A stretch of DNA of 64,000 nucleotides, from assembly GCF_018777385.1 (NCBI RefSeq), contig NZ_JAFJYB010000002.1, positions 496,001-560,000 of the forward strand, given 5' to 3'. This DNA comes from Candidatus Symbiopectobacterium endolongispinus (GTDB taxonomy: Bacteria > Pseudomonadota > Gammaproteobacteria > Enterobacterales > Enterobacteriaceae). The translations under genes were made by a program, and so were the position numbers. Positions 22,328 through 33,171 of the stretch are shown here, piece after piece (the first letter of the stretch is position 1; each line of letters begins with the position of its first letter). A model generated the notes under the pieces. The model was given only the letters and a program-made list of their open reading frames with translations. It was not told where the DNA came from and did no database searches.

Positions 22328-23642
22328 GGGTCTTCCCTTGTTGTGGTGGCTGAAGGCATGATAATGGCGTATTAAATCGCCAGAGGTCACCACCATGGAC
22401 GAAAAGTCTCTCTACGCTCATATCCTCAACCTGTCTATTCCGTGGCAGGTAAAGTCTCTTTCTCTCGATGAAAATGCCGGTTCTGTTACCGTTACAGTTG
22501 AGATTGCGAAAAACACTCAGTTAACCTGTCCAACCTGCGGGAAATCTTGTCCTATTCACGATCACCGACATCGTAAATGGCGCCATCTCGATACCTGTCA
22601 GTTCGCGACAATAGTCGAAGCTGATGTACCCCGTATTATGTGCCCGGAGCATGGCTACCAGACGCTGTCTGTTCCATGGGCCGGCCCCGGTAGCCGGTAT
22701 ACGCTGTTGTTCGAGTCGTTCGTTATCTCATGGCTGAAAATCAGCACCGTGGATGCCGTCAGGAAACAGCTGAGGCTGAGCTGGAATGCTGTCGATAATA
22801 TTATGCAACGGGCGGTTAAGCGTGGACTGGCCCGTCGAAAAACACCTCAGGCCGCACGTCATCTCTGTGTTGATGAGGTCGCTTTCAAAAAGGGGCATCA
22901 GTACGTCACCGTTATCTCTGATACCCAAGGACAGGCATTGGAACTCAAAGATGATCGCGGAGTTGAAAGTCTTGCTGGCTATCTCCGGAGTCTGGGTGAC
23001 CGCCAGATTGAATCCATTAAAACCCTGTCGATGGACATGAATCTATCCTATATAAGCGCAGCGCGGCTCCATCTGCCTAACGCGGTGGAGAAGATCGCGT
23101 TCGACCACTTCCATGTAGCGAAAATGCTCTGTGCCGTCGTAGATAAAACACGACAGTTGGAGATGAAAACCATCCCGTTACCGGCACGAAAAAGTGCACA
23201 TCGTTCCCGTTATCTGTGGTTGTACGGTCGCCATAAACGTCATGGTCGAATAGCAGAAAGACTGGAAGCAGCGCAGATGGTTCTGCCTGATACCAGCCGT
23301 TGCTGGGCAATGAAGGCGCTGGCCCGGGAACTCTGGAACCGCCGGTATGACGAACACAGCAGGCGTCTGTGGCTGGAATGGATAGGGATGGCAAAAGACG
23401 TTGGTGTCCCGCTACTAAGCAGCGCCGCCCGGACGTTACGTAAACGACTGTACGGGATCCTGAATGCCATGAAACACAGGGTATCAAACGGTAATGCAGA
23501 GTCACTAAACAGCAAGATAAGGCTGCTGCGGATCAAGTCCAGAGGATACCGGAACAAAGAACGCTTTAAGGTGGCAGTGATGTTCCATTACGGCAGGTTA
23601 AACATGTTGTTATGAGTCTCCCACCATGATAGGGGAAGACCC
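22328..23642 (+). mobile_element. ISL3-family insertion sequence, copy 1
   Basis: A 1315-bp element. Ends were set by comparing both copies: left GGGTCTTCCC, right GGGGAAGACCC, with a longer imperfect inverted repeat reaching TGGTGG on each side. It carries one transposase gene. Nearly identical to copy 2 (55690-57004), which is inverted. Flanks are not an 8-bp direct repeat. It separates polB (1.4 min on the E. coli map) from recA (about 61 min). Confidence 0.92.
22395..23615 (+). CDS. ISL3-family transposase
   Basis: A 406-residue transposase. The N-terminus has a zinc-binding region with CPTCGKSC and MCPEHG, then a helix-turn-helix stretch, then the DDE catalytic core; DEVAFKKGHQYVTVISD and DMNLSYISA hold the first two likely acidic residues, and the third is towards the C-terminus near NAESLNSKIR. 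These features fit the ISL3 family. The frame is intact and differs from copy 2 only near the C-terminus (RLNMLL against RLNMGL), so both elements look recently active. Confidence 0.92.
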   Translation: MDEKSLYAHILNLSIPWQVKSLSLDENAGSVTVTVEIAKNTQLTCPTCGKSCPIHDHRHRKWRHLDTCQFATIVEADVPRIMCPEHGYQTLSVPWAGPGSRYTLLFESFVISWLKISTVDAVRKQLRLSWNAVDNIMQRAVKRGLARRKTPQAARHLCVDEVAFKKGHQYVTVISDTQGQALELKDDRGVESLAGYLRSLGDRQIESIKTLSMDMNLSYISAARLHLPNAVEKIAFDHFHVAKMLCAVVDKTRQLEMKTIPLPARKSAHRSRYLWLYGRHKRHGRIAERLEAAQMVLPDTSRCWAMKALARELWNRRYDEHSRRLWLEWIGMAKDVGVPLLSSAARTLRKRLYGILNAMKHRVSNGNAESLNSKIRLLRIKSRGYRNKERFKVAVMFHYGRLNMLL

Positions 23643-23660
23643 ATGTGTATACAGTATAAT
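23643..23660 (+). promoter_or_regulatory. Truncated recA promoter: LexA half-site plus -10
   Basis: Directly after the IS: eight bases ATGTGTAT, ACAG (23651-23654), then TATAAT (23655-23660). E. coli recA has CTGT-N8-ACAG followed by TATAAT as its -10, so this is the downstream half of the recA SOS operator and its -10. The CTGT half and the -35 hexamer are replaced by IS sequence (GGGGAA at the -35 position). Confidence 0.8.
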
Positions 23661-23679
23661 GCTATTAATGATTCGGTGA

Positions 23680-24846
<1,167 letters not shown>

Positions 24847-24925
24847 ACCGCGTTAAGTGACTTGAATGGAGCACGATAAACGTTATTCGTAGTTTGTCGT
24901 GCTCTCTCACCAAGATGTATCTTCA

Positions 24926-25377
24926 ATGACACCATCAACTCCCTCTGTTAACGCACTCACTATTGCAATGCGCCTGTTAGCGGTACGCGATCACAGTGAA
25001 GGGTAGCTACGCCGCAAGTTGACGGCTCGTGTTGATCCGGCATTTGACGCTGCTTTGGCATATTGCCATGAACACGGCTGGTTGGATGATGCGCGATTTG
25101 CTCAGCGGTACATTCATGGACGAAGCCGAAAAGGCTATGGCTCTCAGCGTATTGTGGCGGAATTACGTCAGAAAGGCCTTTCGCGTTCTGTCATTTCATC
25201 CGCATTGATGGAATGTGAATTGACTGGTTCGCCCTCGCGCAGCAGGTAGCAACGCGTAAATTTGGTGATGTGCCGCCAATTGACTGGAAAGAAAAAGCAA
25301 AACAACAGCGATACTTGTTAACTCGCGGCTTTTCTCATGATGAAATTCAGGACATTTATACGAATTTTTCGCATTGA
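24926..25377 (+). pseudogene. recX: RecA regulator RecX, stop plus frameshift
   Basis: RecX inhibits RecA filament growth. Homology to E. coli RecX (166 aa) runs from ATG 24926. An in-frame TAG at 25004 follows AVRDHSEG; the frame continues through RRKL and the CHEHGWLDDARFAQRYI and SRKGYGSQRI regions, then a base is lost near 25223. The tail (RYLLTRGFSHDEIQDIY) is in the next frame, ending at 25377. It lies downstream of recA as in E. coli. Confidence 0.88.
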
Positions 25378-25515
25378 ATGCATCCAGTGTTTTACTTCCC
25401 CCCGAAGAAAATTTATCTTATTCCCACTTTTTGTTCGTGAGTTGCACGGGTAGCGTCACTATGCTGCACTAGCCTTGCCCACGATCTGTTCTTTTAGTTT
25501 CATTCCAGGACAATT

Positions 25516-28143
25516 ATGAGCAAGAGCACCGCTGAGATCCGTCAAGCGTTTCTCGATTTTTTCCAGAGTAAAGGACACCAGATCGTTTCCAGTAGTTCAC
25601 TGGTGCCGAATAACGATCCGACATTGCTGTTTACCAATGCGGGAATGAACCAGTTCAAGGATGTTTTCCTGGGGCTGGACAAGTGCAACTATGTGCGTGC
25701 TACCACGTCACAGCGCTGCGTGCGTGCAGGCGGTAAACATGACGATTTAGATAACGTCGGGTACACCGCGCGTCACCACACCTTCTTTGAAATGCTGGGT
25801 AATTTCAGCTTCGGTGACTACTTCAAGCGTGATGCCATCCAATATGCATGGGAACTGCTGACTGGTGCGCAATGGTTTAACCTGCCCAAAGAGAAATTAT
25901 TGGTAACGGTATATGCCACCGACGATGAAGCCTATGACATCTGGGCAAACGAAGTCGGCGTACCCGCCGAGCGCATTATCCGTATTGGTGACAACAAGGG
26001 CGGTCAATACGCGTCTGATAACTTCTGGCAGATGGGTGATACTGGCCCATGTGGTCCGTGTTCGGAAATTTTTTACGATCATGGCGACCATATCCAGGGC
26101 GGTCCTCCGGGAAGCCCGGATGAAGATGGCGATCGCTATATCGAGATCTGGAACCTGGTATTTATGCAGTTCAACCGTCAGGCTGATGGCACCATGGTTC
26201 CGTTGCCTAAACCGTCTGTTGATACCGGGATGGGGCTGGAGCGTGTTACTGCGGTATTGCAACACGTAAATTCCAACTACGAGATCGATGTCTTTACCAC
26301 ATTGATCCAAGAAGCGGCGCGCATTATTGGCACTCAGGATTTGAGCAACAAGTCCTTGCGCGTTATCGCTGACCATATCCGCTCCTGCGCATTCCTGATC
26401 GCTGATGGCGTCGTGCCATCCAACGAAAACCGTGGTTATGTTCTGCGCCGTATTATTCGTCGCGCGGTGCGTCACGGTAATTTCCTCGGTGCCAAAGAGG
26501 CCTTCTTCTATAAATTGGTTGCGCCATTGATTCAGGTCATGGGGGCGGCGGCTGATGAATTGAAACAGCAGCAAGCGGTGGTTGAACAGGCGCTGAAAGC
26601 GGAAGAAGAGCAGTTTGCCCGCACGCTGGAACGCGGCCTTAGCCTGCTGGATGAAGAGATCAAAAACCTGAAAGGGAACGTACTGGACGGTGAGACGGCG
26701 TTCCGGCTGTATGACACTTACGGCTTCCCGTTCGATTTAACGGAAGACGTGTGCCGTGAGCACGATCTTACGGTGGATAAGGACGGCTTTGAGCGTGCGA
26801 TGGAAGCACAACGACAGCGCGCGCGTGAAACCAGTGGGTTCGGCATCGATTATAACACCCTGATTCGTGTTGATGTGGCCACGCCATTTACGGGATACGA
26901 CAAGACACAGCAGCTGGCTACGGTTATCGCACTCTATCAAAATGGACAGGCGGTCGAAGCGATCAATGCCGGTGAAGAGGGCGTGGTTATCCTCAATGAA
27001 ACACCGTTCTATGGGGAATCGGGCGGTCAGGTCGGCGATACCGGGACACTGCATAATGCCAACGTGCGCTTTACCGTTGGGAATACCCAAAAGTTTGGTC
27101 AGGCAATTGGTCACCTGGGGTCTCTGACTCAGGGTACGTTGCGCGTCAATGATACGGTGAATGCTGATGTAGATAGTGAGCGTCGCGATCGTATTCGTCT
27201 TAACCACTCCGCCGCTCACTTGCTGCACGCCGCGCTGCGCCAGGTACTGGACGAGCACGTTGCGCAGAAAGGCTCGTTGGTTAACGATAACTACCTGCGG
27301 TTTGACTTCTCGCAACCGGAAGCCATGACGGCAGAGCAAATCCGTCAGGTGGAAGATATTGTCAACGCGCAGATTCGTCGTAACCACTACGTTGACACTA
27401 ACGTGATGGCGCTGGCGGATGCAAAAGCCAAAGGTGCAATGGCCCTGTTCGGTGAGAAATATGAAGACCATGTGCGCGTATTAACCATGGGCGATTTCTC
27501 CATTGAGCTGTGTGGCGGTACGCACGCCAAACGTACCGGGGATATCGGTTTGTTCCAGATTGTCTCCGAATCAGGGACGGCGGCGGGTATTCGACGCATT
27601 GAAGCCGTAACGGGCAGTGTGGCACTGGTGGCGCTGCATCGTCAAAGTGACGTATTACAGGATGTGACCCAACTGGTCAAAGGCGATAGCCATAACGTGG
27701 CGGAAAAAGTGCGTTCCCTGCTGGATCGTACTCGTCAGTTGGAAAAAGAGCTGCAACAGTTGAAAGAACAGCAGGCAGCCCAGGAAAGTGCCTCGCTCTC
27801 CTCGAAGGCGAAAACGATCAAGGGTGCTAAACTGTTGGTAACACAGTTGGATAACACCGACCCGAAATTATTGCGTACTATGGTGGACGATCTGAAGAAC
27901 CAGCTCGGTTCAGCCATCATTGTGCTGGCAACCGTCTCAGAAGATAAAATCAGCTTGATTTCCGGTATCACGAAGGATTTGACCGATCGTGTTAAAGCCG
28001 GTGAATTGATTGGCTTTATCGCTCAGCAGGTCGGTGGTAAAGGGGGCGGACGTCCTGATATGGCACAAGCCGGTGGGAACAACCCAGCCGCTTTACCTTC
28101 GGCACTATCTAGCGTTGAAACATGGGTAACGGATAGGCTATAA
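25516..28143 (+). CDS. alaS: Alanyl-tRNA synthetase
   Basis: Charges tRNA-Ala and clears mischarged Ser/Gly. It has 875 residues (E. coli 876): class II catalytic core at the N-terminus (motif 2 region [17 protein letters not shown]), tRNA-recognition domain, editing domain with [11 protein letters not shown] and the zinc-binding CGGTH, and the C-Ala domain ending with [14 protein letters not shown]. The frame is intact. Start ATG 25516 follows CAGGAC. Confidence 0.98.
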   Translation: MSKSTAEIRQAFLDFFQSKGHQIVSSSSLVPNNDPTLLFTNAGMNQFKDVFLGLDKCNYVRATTSQRCVRAGGKHDDLDNVGYTARHHTFFEMLGNFSFGDYFKRDAIQYAWELLTGAQWFNLPKEKLLVTVYATDDEAYDIWANEVGVPAERIIRIGDNKGGQYASDNFWQMGDTGPCGPCSEIFYDHGDHIQGGPPGSPDEDGDRYIEIWNLVFMQFNRQADGTMVPLPKPSVDTGMGLERVTAVLQHVNSNYEIDVFTTLIQEAARIIGTQDLSNKSLRVIADHIRSCAFLIADGVVPSNENRGYVLRRIIRRAVRHGNFLGAKEAFFYKLVAPLIQVMGAAADELKQQQAVVEQALKAEEEQFARTLERGLSLLDEEIKNLKGNVLDGETAFRLYDTYGFPFDLTEDVCREHDLTVDKDGFERAMEAQRQRARETSGFGIDYNTLIRVDVATPFTGYDKTQQLATVIALYQNGQAVEAINAGEEGVVILNETPFYGESGGQVGDTGTLHNANVRFTVGNTQKFGQAIGHLGSLTQGTLRVNDTVNADVDSERRDRIRLNHSAAHLLHAALRQVLDEHVAQKGSLVNDNYLRFDFSQPEAMTAEQIRQVEDIVNAQIRRNHYVDTNVMALADAKAKGAMALFGEKYEDHVRVLTMGDFSIELCGGTHAKRTGDIGLFQIVSESGTAAGIRRIEAVTGSVALVALHRQSDVLQDVTQLVKGDSHNVAEKVRSLLDRTRQLEKELQQLKEQQAAQESASLSSKAKTIKGAKLLVTQLDNTDPKLLRTMVDDLKNQLGSAIIVLATVSEDKISLISGITKDLTDRVKAGELIGFIAQQVGGKGGGRPDMAQAGGNNPAALPSALSSVETWVTDRL

Positions 28144-28167
28144 CTATAAATAGTGTGTTATCTCAAC

Positions 28168-28197
28168 GAAACGCCAAAATATTCATTTTGGCGTTTC
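28168..28197 (+). terminator. Intrinsic terminator after alaS
   Basis: Perfect 13-bp arms (28168-28180 and 28185-28197) around ATTC, 25 bases after the alaS stop. Both arms carry A/T-rich ends, so it may act in both directions. Confidence 0.7.
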
Positions 28198-28469
28198 CCC
28201 CTTAGGCCAGGGACGTGCGCCGGGGGGGGATATCGGTCTGCCGAGCTTGTGTTGGTAAGAGGAGCATGCTGTAGCCCTTTGTTGTGATAACAAATGTCGT
28301 GATAAAACAGCGAAAACGGCTGACATCGACTAAACTAAAATTAACGATACACTGGAGTAAGATGGCGGAGTGCGTTTCCCCATTTAGGTTTATGTTTTCA
28401 CGGCGCATGATGGAGAATGGCGGGGGGACAAAGAGACCCGACTCTTTATAATCTTTCAAGGAGCAAAGA

Positions 28470-28655
28470 ATGCTTATTTTGACTCGTCGAGTTGGCGAAA
28501 CCCTCATGATTGGCGATGAGGTGATGGTTACCGTGCTAGGGGTAAAGGGCAACCAGGTTCGCATTGGTGTTAATGCTCCGAAAGAAGTTTCTGTTCACCG
28601 CGAAGAGATTTACCAGCGGATCCAAGCAGAAAAGTCGCAACCGACGTCCTACTGA
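28470..28655 (+). CDS. csrA: Carbon storage regulator CsrA
   Basis: Small dimeric RNA-binding protein that represses translation by covering GGA motifs near ribosome binding sites. It has 61 residues, as in E. coli, starting [15 protein letters not shown], with the RNA-contact residues Leu4, Arg6, Arg7 and Arg44 region preserved ([12 protein letters not shown]). Ribosome binding site AAGGAGC. It stands between alaS and the serine/arginine tRNA genes, as in E. coli. Between alaS and csrA there is a G8 run (28222-28229) and no other gene. Confidence 0.97.
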   Translation: MLILTRRVGETLMIGDEVMVTVLGVKGNQVRIGVNAPKEVSVHREEIYQRIQAEKSQPTSY

Positions 28656-28956
28656 TTTACCAAGCGTCTCGCCTCTCAGGCGGGGCGCGTTCGTTTTAGC
28701 TTCCCTGAATATCCTCCCATGCCATTTTAGTTTCCTATGAGTGCGTTTTGTCACAGGCATCAATAGCCGTTAACGCTGTTGATAAAATAGACTTTTCGCT
28801 GTGAATCTGTGCGTGTTGGGTGTGATTTGTTCAAACAACCAAGAGTTAGGAAAAATTGTTTGACTTATAAGTCCGGGAAAGTAATATGTGCGCCACGCAG
28901 TACCGGTGAGCACTATGAAAGAAACATCATCATCGTGGTTCGAAGGTTAGCGTGTT

Positions 28957-29049
28957 GGTGAGGTGGCCGAGAGGCTGAAGGCGCTCCCCTGCTAAGGGAG
29001 TATGCGGTCAAAAGCTGCATCGAGGGTTCGAATCCCTCCCTCACCGCCA
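28957..29049 (+). tRNA. serV: tRNA-Ser (anticodon GCU)
   Basis: Ninety-three bases including CCA. Acceptor stem GGTGAGG pairs with CCTCACC; class II with a long variable arm; anticodon loop CTGCTAA gives GCU, reading AGC/AGU; T loop GGTTCGAATCC. Location after csrA matches the E. coli serV-argV cluster. Confidence 0.97.
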
Positions 29050-29057
29050 TTTACCAT

Positions 29058-29134
29058 GCATCCGTAGCTCAGCTGGATAGAGTACTCGGCTACGAACCGA
29101 GCGGTCGGAGGTTCGAATCCTCCCGGATGCACCA
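29058..29134 (+). tRNA. argV: tRNA-Arg (anticodon ACG)
   Basis: Seventy-seven bases including CCA. Acceptor stem GCATCCG with CGGATGC; D-arm AGCTCAGCTGGATAGAG; anticodon loop CTACGAA giving ACG (read as ICG); T arm GGTTCGAATCC. Eight bases after the tRNA-Ser gene, surely co-transcribed. Only one Arg copy is present here, where E. coli has several. Confidence 0.97.
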
Positions 29135-29330
29135 TTCCTCATGTTGTGAATCATAATATCCCATACTTTCCCTTTGATTTTATCCCCAGCGTTACCTGCA
29201 CGCGGCTAATCCACCCTTGCTAACCGCTTATACACCGATAGCCTTGCTTTTTGTGGTTTTATTGAACCAGCGACATCATTTTGACTTTGCGCTAAAGTAA
29301 CGGCTCTTTTGCGCTATTCACGGAGTCACG

Positions 29331-29897
29331 ATGTACGATCGTTATCAAGGTCTTATTTTTGATATGGATGGCACCATCCTCGATACTGAGCCCACACACC
29401 GCGCAGCCTGGCATAACATTCTGGGCAAGTACGGCATGACCTATGATGCTCAAGAAATGGTGGCGTACAATGGTGCTCCCATTGAGAACATCGCAGCGGT
29501 GATCCTGGCCCGGCATAACGTGGATATGGACCCAAAGGCGCTGGCCACTGAAAAGCTGGCGCTGGTGGAAGAGATGCTGTTTGATACGGTTAAGCCGTTG
29601 CCATTGATTGACGTGGTGAAAGCGTACCAGGGACGTCGACCTATGACGGTTGGCACCGGTAGCCCACGCCATCTGGCTGACAGGCTGCTACGTCATCTTG
29701 GCTTGCGCGACTACTTTGTTGGTATTGTCGTCGCGGAGGATGTACTGCATCATAAACCGTTTCCTGACGCCTTCCTGCGCTGCGCCCAGCTCATGCAGGT
29801 AGAGCCTGAAACCTGCGTCGTATTTGAAGATGCGGATTTTGGCATTCAGGCAGCGCAGCGCGCAAACATGGCTGTTGTCGATGTGCGCACGCTGTGA
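29331..29897 (+). CDS. yqaB: HAD phosphatase YqaB (fructose-1-phosphatase-like)
   Basis: Haloacid-dehalogenase sugar phosphatase of 188 residues, the length of E. coli YqaB. Motif I DMDGTILDTEP with the nucleophile Asp, motif II around VGTGSPR, motif III Lys in HHKPFPDAF, motif IV VFEDADFGIQAA. The E. coli enzyme dephosphorylates fructose-1-phosphate among others. The frame is intact; its stop overlaps the yqaA GTG start. Confidence 0.93.
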   Translation: MYDRYQGLIFDMDGTILDTEPTHRAAWHNILGKYGMTYDAQEMVAYNGAPIENIAAVILARHNVDMDPKALATEKLALVEEMLFDTVKPLPLIDVVKAYQGRRPMTVGTGSPRHLADRLLRHLGLRDYFVGIVVAEDVLHHKPFPDAFLRCAQLMQVEPETCVVFEDADFGIQAAQRANMAVVDVRTL

Positions 29898-30196
29898 GTG
29901 CCTTCTGGGGACTGGTTTCTCTCTTCTGGAGTAGTTTTCTCAGCGCGACATTATTACCTGGCAGCTCTGAAGTGCTGCTGGTCTCTTTATTGGTGGCGAA
30001 GGTTACCGGCGCGGTGCCGCTGATTGTCGTGGCAACAATAGGCAATACGCTGGGCGGTATGACCAATCTGGTGCTGGGGCGTATTCTGGACGGCGCTACG
30101 CTGGTTGTTGCAGCGTTATGGTCCGGTGGCGCTTTTGTTGAGTTGGGTACCGGTTATTGGCGACGTGCTATGCGTGGCAGCGGGATGGCTGCGCAT
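29894..30196 (+). pseudogene. yqaA: yqaA (DedA/SNARE-like membrane protein), truncated
   Basis: N-terminal two thirds of a YqaA-type inner-membrane protein (142 aa in E. coli), beginning at GTG 29894. SSFLSATLLPG and [14 protein letters not shown] are recognisable. A frameshift with local loss occurs near 30100; homology then runs in another frame through [16 protein letters not shown] to AGWLRMP, where a deletion joins it to the middle of gshA near 30196. The last ~45 codons are gone. Confidence 0.82.
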
Positions 30197-31445
30197 GCCG
30201 TGTTTTATTCCCGATGAGACAAATATCGAGCTGGCTCAGTACGGCACATCGAACGTTGGTCGGTTTAAAACGCTCTACTGTGAGGGGTTGAAAAACCGCT
30301 ATGGCGCGTTGATGCAGACCATTTCCGGGTGCATTACAACTTTTCACTGCCGCTGGCATTCTGGCAAGCGCGTGCGGGCGTCTCTGACGCTGAAAGTGGT
30401 AAGCAGGAGATATCCGCCGGTTATTTTCGTTTGATCCGCAACTACTACCGTTTCGGATGGGTGATTCCTTATCTGTTTGGCGCATCGCCCGCCATCTGCT
30501 CTTCTTTTTTGCAGGGGCGTGAAACGGCATTGCCGTTTGAACTTGGCGAAAACGGGCTCTATTATCTCCCCTATGCGATCTCATTGCGTTTGAGTGATCT
30601 GGGCTACACCAACAAATCACAGAGCAATCTGGGCATCACGTTTAATACGCTGGATGGATATGTGGCAGCGCTGAAGCGTGCGATCAAAACGCCGTCAGCG
30701 GAATATGCCGCGATGGGGGTTAGACAAGGCGATCGCTACTTGCAGCTCAATACCAACGTGTTGCAGATTGAAAATGAGCTGTATGCGCCGATCCGTCCTA
30801 AACGTGTAACTCGCAGTGGCGAAACGCCCTCTGATGCGCTGATGCGCGGCGGCATTGAGTATATTGAAGTACGCTCATTGGATATCAATCCCTTTACGCC
30901 GTCAGGGGTCAGCGCTGAGCAGGTGCGTTTCCTCGATCTGTTCCTGATCTGGTGCGCATTGGCTGATGCGCCGAAAATGGATAGCGCCGAACTGCAATGT
31001 ACCCGTAAAAACAGGAACCGTATTATTCTTGAAGGGCGCAAACCGGGGTTGACCGTCGGTATGGGATGTGAAACGCGGCAGCAGCCATTGGCCGATGTTG
31101 GACATGCCTTGTTCCGCGATCTACGCCGCGTGGCAGAAGTGCTGGATAGAGAACATGAACAGCCCTATTATCAGCAGGTCTGCGACGAACTGAGCGTAGG
31201 GTTCGATAAGCCGGAAAACACGTTCTCCGGGCGTCTGTTGCCGCTATTGAAAGCGCAGGGCTGCGGTAATCTTGGCTTGACGTTGGCAGACCGTTATCGT
31301 GAGCAGCTCAGTCAAGAGCCTTTAGCGGTGTTGACGGAGGCGCAGTTTGTTGCCGAGAGTGAACGCGCTTGGCAACAAACTGCGCGCGCTGGAAGCGCAA
31401 GATACGCTGTCGTTCGAGGCCTATCTGGCAGCGACTCAGGCTTGA
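30197..31445 (+). pseudogene. gshA: Glutamate-cysteine ligase, 5' deleted and frameshifted
   Basis: GshA makes gamma-glutamylcysteine, the first step of glutathione synthesis (about 518 aa in E. coli). Here the first ~100 codons are deleted and fused to yqaA. Homology starts at [10 protein letters not shown] (about 30220), shifts frame near 30328 in a GTGCAT context, runs openly through [14 protein letters not shown]-like and [14 protein letters not shown] regions, and shifts again near 31372 before ending LAATQA, TGA 31443. Without the N-terminal ATP-binding part it cannot work, so glutathione must come from elsewhere. Confidence 0.9.
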
Positions 31446-31614
31446 GCAGACACTAGATAAAGAAAAGGCCACGGTATAAGCCGTGGCAGAAAAACATCTC
31501 TGAGAAATAGGGATGATGATAAATGCGCGTCTTTCATAGAGTCAGACTCGTTGGGAACCAAAAAGTTTCTTGGAAAGATGAAAAAAGTCATTTTTTTTAT
31601 GAGGAGGTGGCAAC

Positions 31615-32130
31615 ATGCCGTTATTAGATAGCTTCACCGTAGACCATACCCGCATGGCAGCACCGGCGGTTCGAGTGGCTAAAACCATGACAACCCCTCA
31701 TGGCGACACCATTACCGTGTTCGATCTGCGTTTCTGTCGCCCGAATAAAGAGGTGATGCCGGAGCGCGGTATTCATACGCTGGAGCACCTGTTTGCCGGT
31801 TTAATGCGCAACCATCTAAATGGTGATGGCGTTGAAATTATCGATATTTCTCCGATGGGTTGCCGCACGGGATTCTACATGAGCCTGATTGGCACACCGG
31901 CAGAGCAACGCGTGGCTAAAGCCTGGAGCGCGGCGATGGAGGATGTGCTCAAAGTGACCGATCAACGCAAAATCCCTGAGCTAAACGAGTTCCAGTGCGG
32001 CACCTATGGGATGCACTCTCTGGAAGAGGCTCAGGACATTGCACGCCATATTCTGGCGCATCCGATTGGCGTCAACCAGAATGACGATCTGGCGTTACCG
32101 AAGGATAAACTGGCAGAGTTGCATATCTAA
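31615..32130 (+). CDS. luxS: S-ribosylhomocysteine lyase (AI-2 synthase)
   Basis: Cleaves S-ribosylhomocysteine to homocysteine and the precursor of autoinducer AI-2. It has 171 residues as in E. coli. Metal ligands HTLEH (His54, His58) and the Cys in [11 protein letters not shown] are present. A strong ribosome binding site GAGGAGG stands before ATG 31615. The 170 bases upstream hold a short hairpin (31468-31487) and nothing else recognised. The frame is intact. Confidence 0.97.
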   Translation: MPLLDSFTVDHTRMAAPAVRVAKTMTTPHGDTITVFDLRFCRPNKEVMPERGIHTLEHLFAGLMRNHLNGDGVEIIDISPMGCRTGFYMSLIGTPAEQRVAKAWSAAMEDVLKVTDQRKIPELNEFQCGTYGMHSLEEAQDIARHILAHPIGVNQNDDLALPKDKLAELHI

Positions 32131-32135
32131 AAAAT

Positions 32136-32167
32136 AAAAAAGGCACCCTTCACCAGGTGCCTTTTTT
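32136..32167 (+). terminator. Bidirectional terminator between luxS and ypjD
   Basis: A-run plus GGCACC (to 32147), 8-base loop, GGTGCC (32156-32161) and T6. It serves luxS on the + strand and, with the A-run read as U on the other strand, ypjD. Confidence 0.85.
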
Positions 32168-32195
32168 GTTTTCATATCGTTACGGATAAAGCGTA

Positions 32196-32990
32196 TTACT
32201 GTGCAACAAAGTGCTGGATAACACGGCTGCCGAAGTAGGCCAGCGTCAGTAACAGTGTGCCCACCATGCTGAACCATACCACTCGGCGTCCGCGCCACCC
32301 TTCATGGTAATGCCCCCACAGCAGCAGAATATAGTTGAACCAGGCAAACAAGGAGAACAGCGCCTTGTGAAGATTCTCTTTGTTCTCAATGATGTTATCC
32401 ATGTAAAACAAACCGCTGCACAACGTCATCGTCAGCAGGATGACGCCAATTTGCGTGACATGAAACATCTTGCGCTCAATACTCAACAGCGGCGGCATTT
32501 CAGAAACTATGCTCAGCTTTTTGTTTTTGAGCAGATAATCGATCAGTGCTAATTGCAGCGCATAGAGCGCGGCAATAATCAGGGTGGCATAAGAGAACAA
32601 CGCCAGCCCGATATGGAACAGCAGCCCCGGCTTTTTTTCCAGATGCGTTATAAACTCGCCGGGCAAAAAGCTGGCAAAGGCCAGATTAATAAGCGCAAAC
32701 GCGTAAACGATAGGTAACAGAAACCAGCCACGATTGCGCGATGCAACAACCGTCATCACGGTGCATATCATCAAGCTGATGGTAGACCCGATATTCAACA
32801 GGCTAAGATTTTGCCCGGTTTGAACATCAAAAATGCGGTGATAGAGCGTAATGGCGTGGCAGAACAGGGCCACAGTCGCAGAGATCATCGCCAACCGGCG
32901 GTAGGCACTCTGTTTGCGCAATAGGCCAGGAATAATCAGTCCCAGGCTGATTGAATAGGCGACTAACGCTGTAATGGCAAAGAGTGGCAT
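32196..32990 (-). CDS. ypjD: Inner-membrane protein YpjD (CcsA/HemX-like)
   Basis: A 264-residue protein with about eight membrane segments, matching E. coli YpjD (263 aa), related to cytochrome c assembly protein CcsA and HemX. Conserved WGHYHEGWRGRR near the C-terminus and ASRNRGWFLLPIVYAFAL in the middle. Function is not established; a haem-handling role is possible. The start at 32990 (MPLFAITAL) is preferred over the longer frame. Divergent from ffh, as in E. coli. Confidence 0.9.
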   Translation of the reverse strand: MPLFAITALVAYSISLGLIIPGLLRKQSAYRRLAMISATVALFCHAITLYHRIFDVQTGQNLSLLNIGSTISLMICTVMTVVASRNRGWFLLPIVYAFALINLAFASFLPGEFITHLEKKPGLLFHIGLALFSYATLIIAALYALQLALIDYLLKNKKLSIVSEMPPLLSIERKMFHVTQIGVILLTMTLCSGLFYMDNIIENKENLHKALFSLFAWFNYILLLWGHYHEGWRGRRVVWFSMVGTLLLTLAYFGSRVIQHFVAQ

Positions 32991-33171
32991 AGTGATCAAC
33001 ACATTGAGCGGATGCTGAAGTGATAGGGAGTGCCAGTATAGCGGTTGTCTCGTCACGCACAAACCGGTTATCGTCGCGCTTCACAGCAATCGTTTCGTCT
33101 TTCATGGTATAATCAGCCATATTTGTCCAGAGTGTCGCGTATGCGGCCCGCCTTTCGTTGAGCACAAGATA

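Noticed and set aside
22328-23642. Simple insertion of copy 1 with an 8-bp direct repeat
   Set aside because: The left flank TTATATAT and right flank ATGTGTAT differ, and no other window length gives matching repeats.
23643-23655. Reading the 13 shared bases CATGTGTATACAG as part of the IS end
   Set aside because: They extend the element beyond its terminal inverted repeat on one side only, and at recA they coincide with the expected SOS box and -10.
28957-29134. The tRNA genes as attachment site of the prophage
   Set aside because: The prophage lies 7 kb away, directly after rplS, and no tRNA 3' end is repeated there.
31468-31487. Hairpin between gshA and luxS as a terminator of gshA
   Set aside because: The stem is good but no U-run follows on the + strand; only a weak one on the other strand, where no gene ends.
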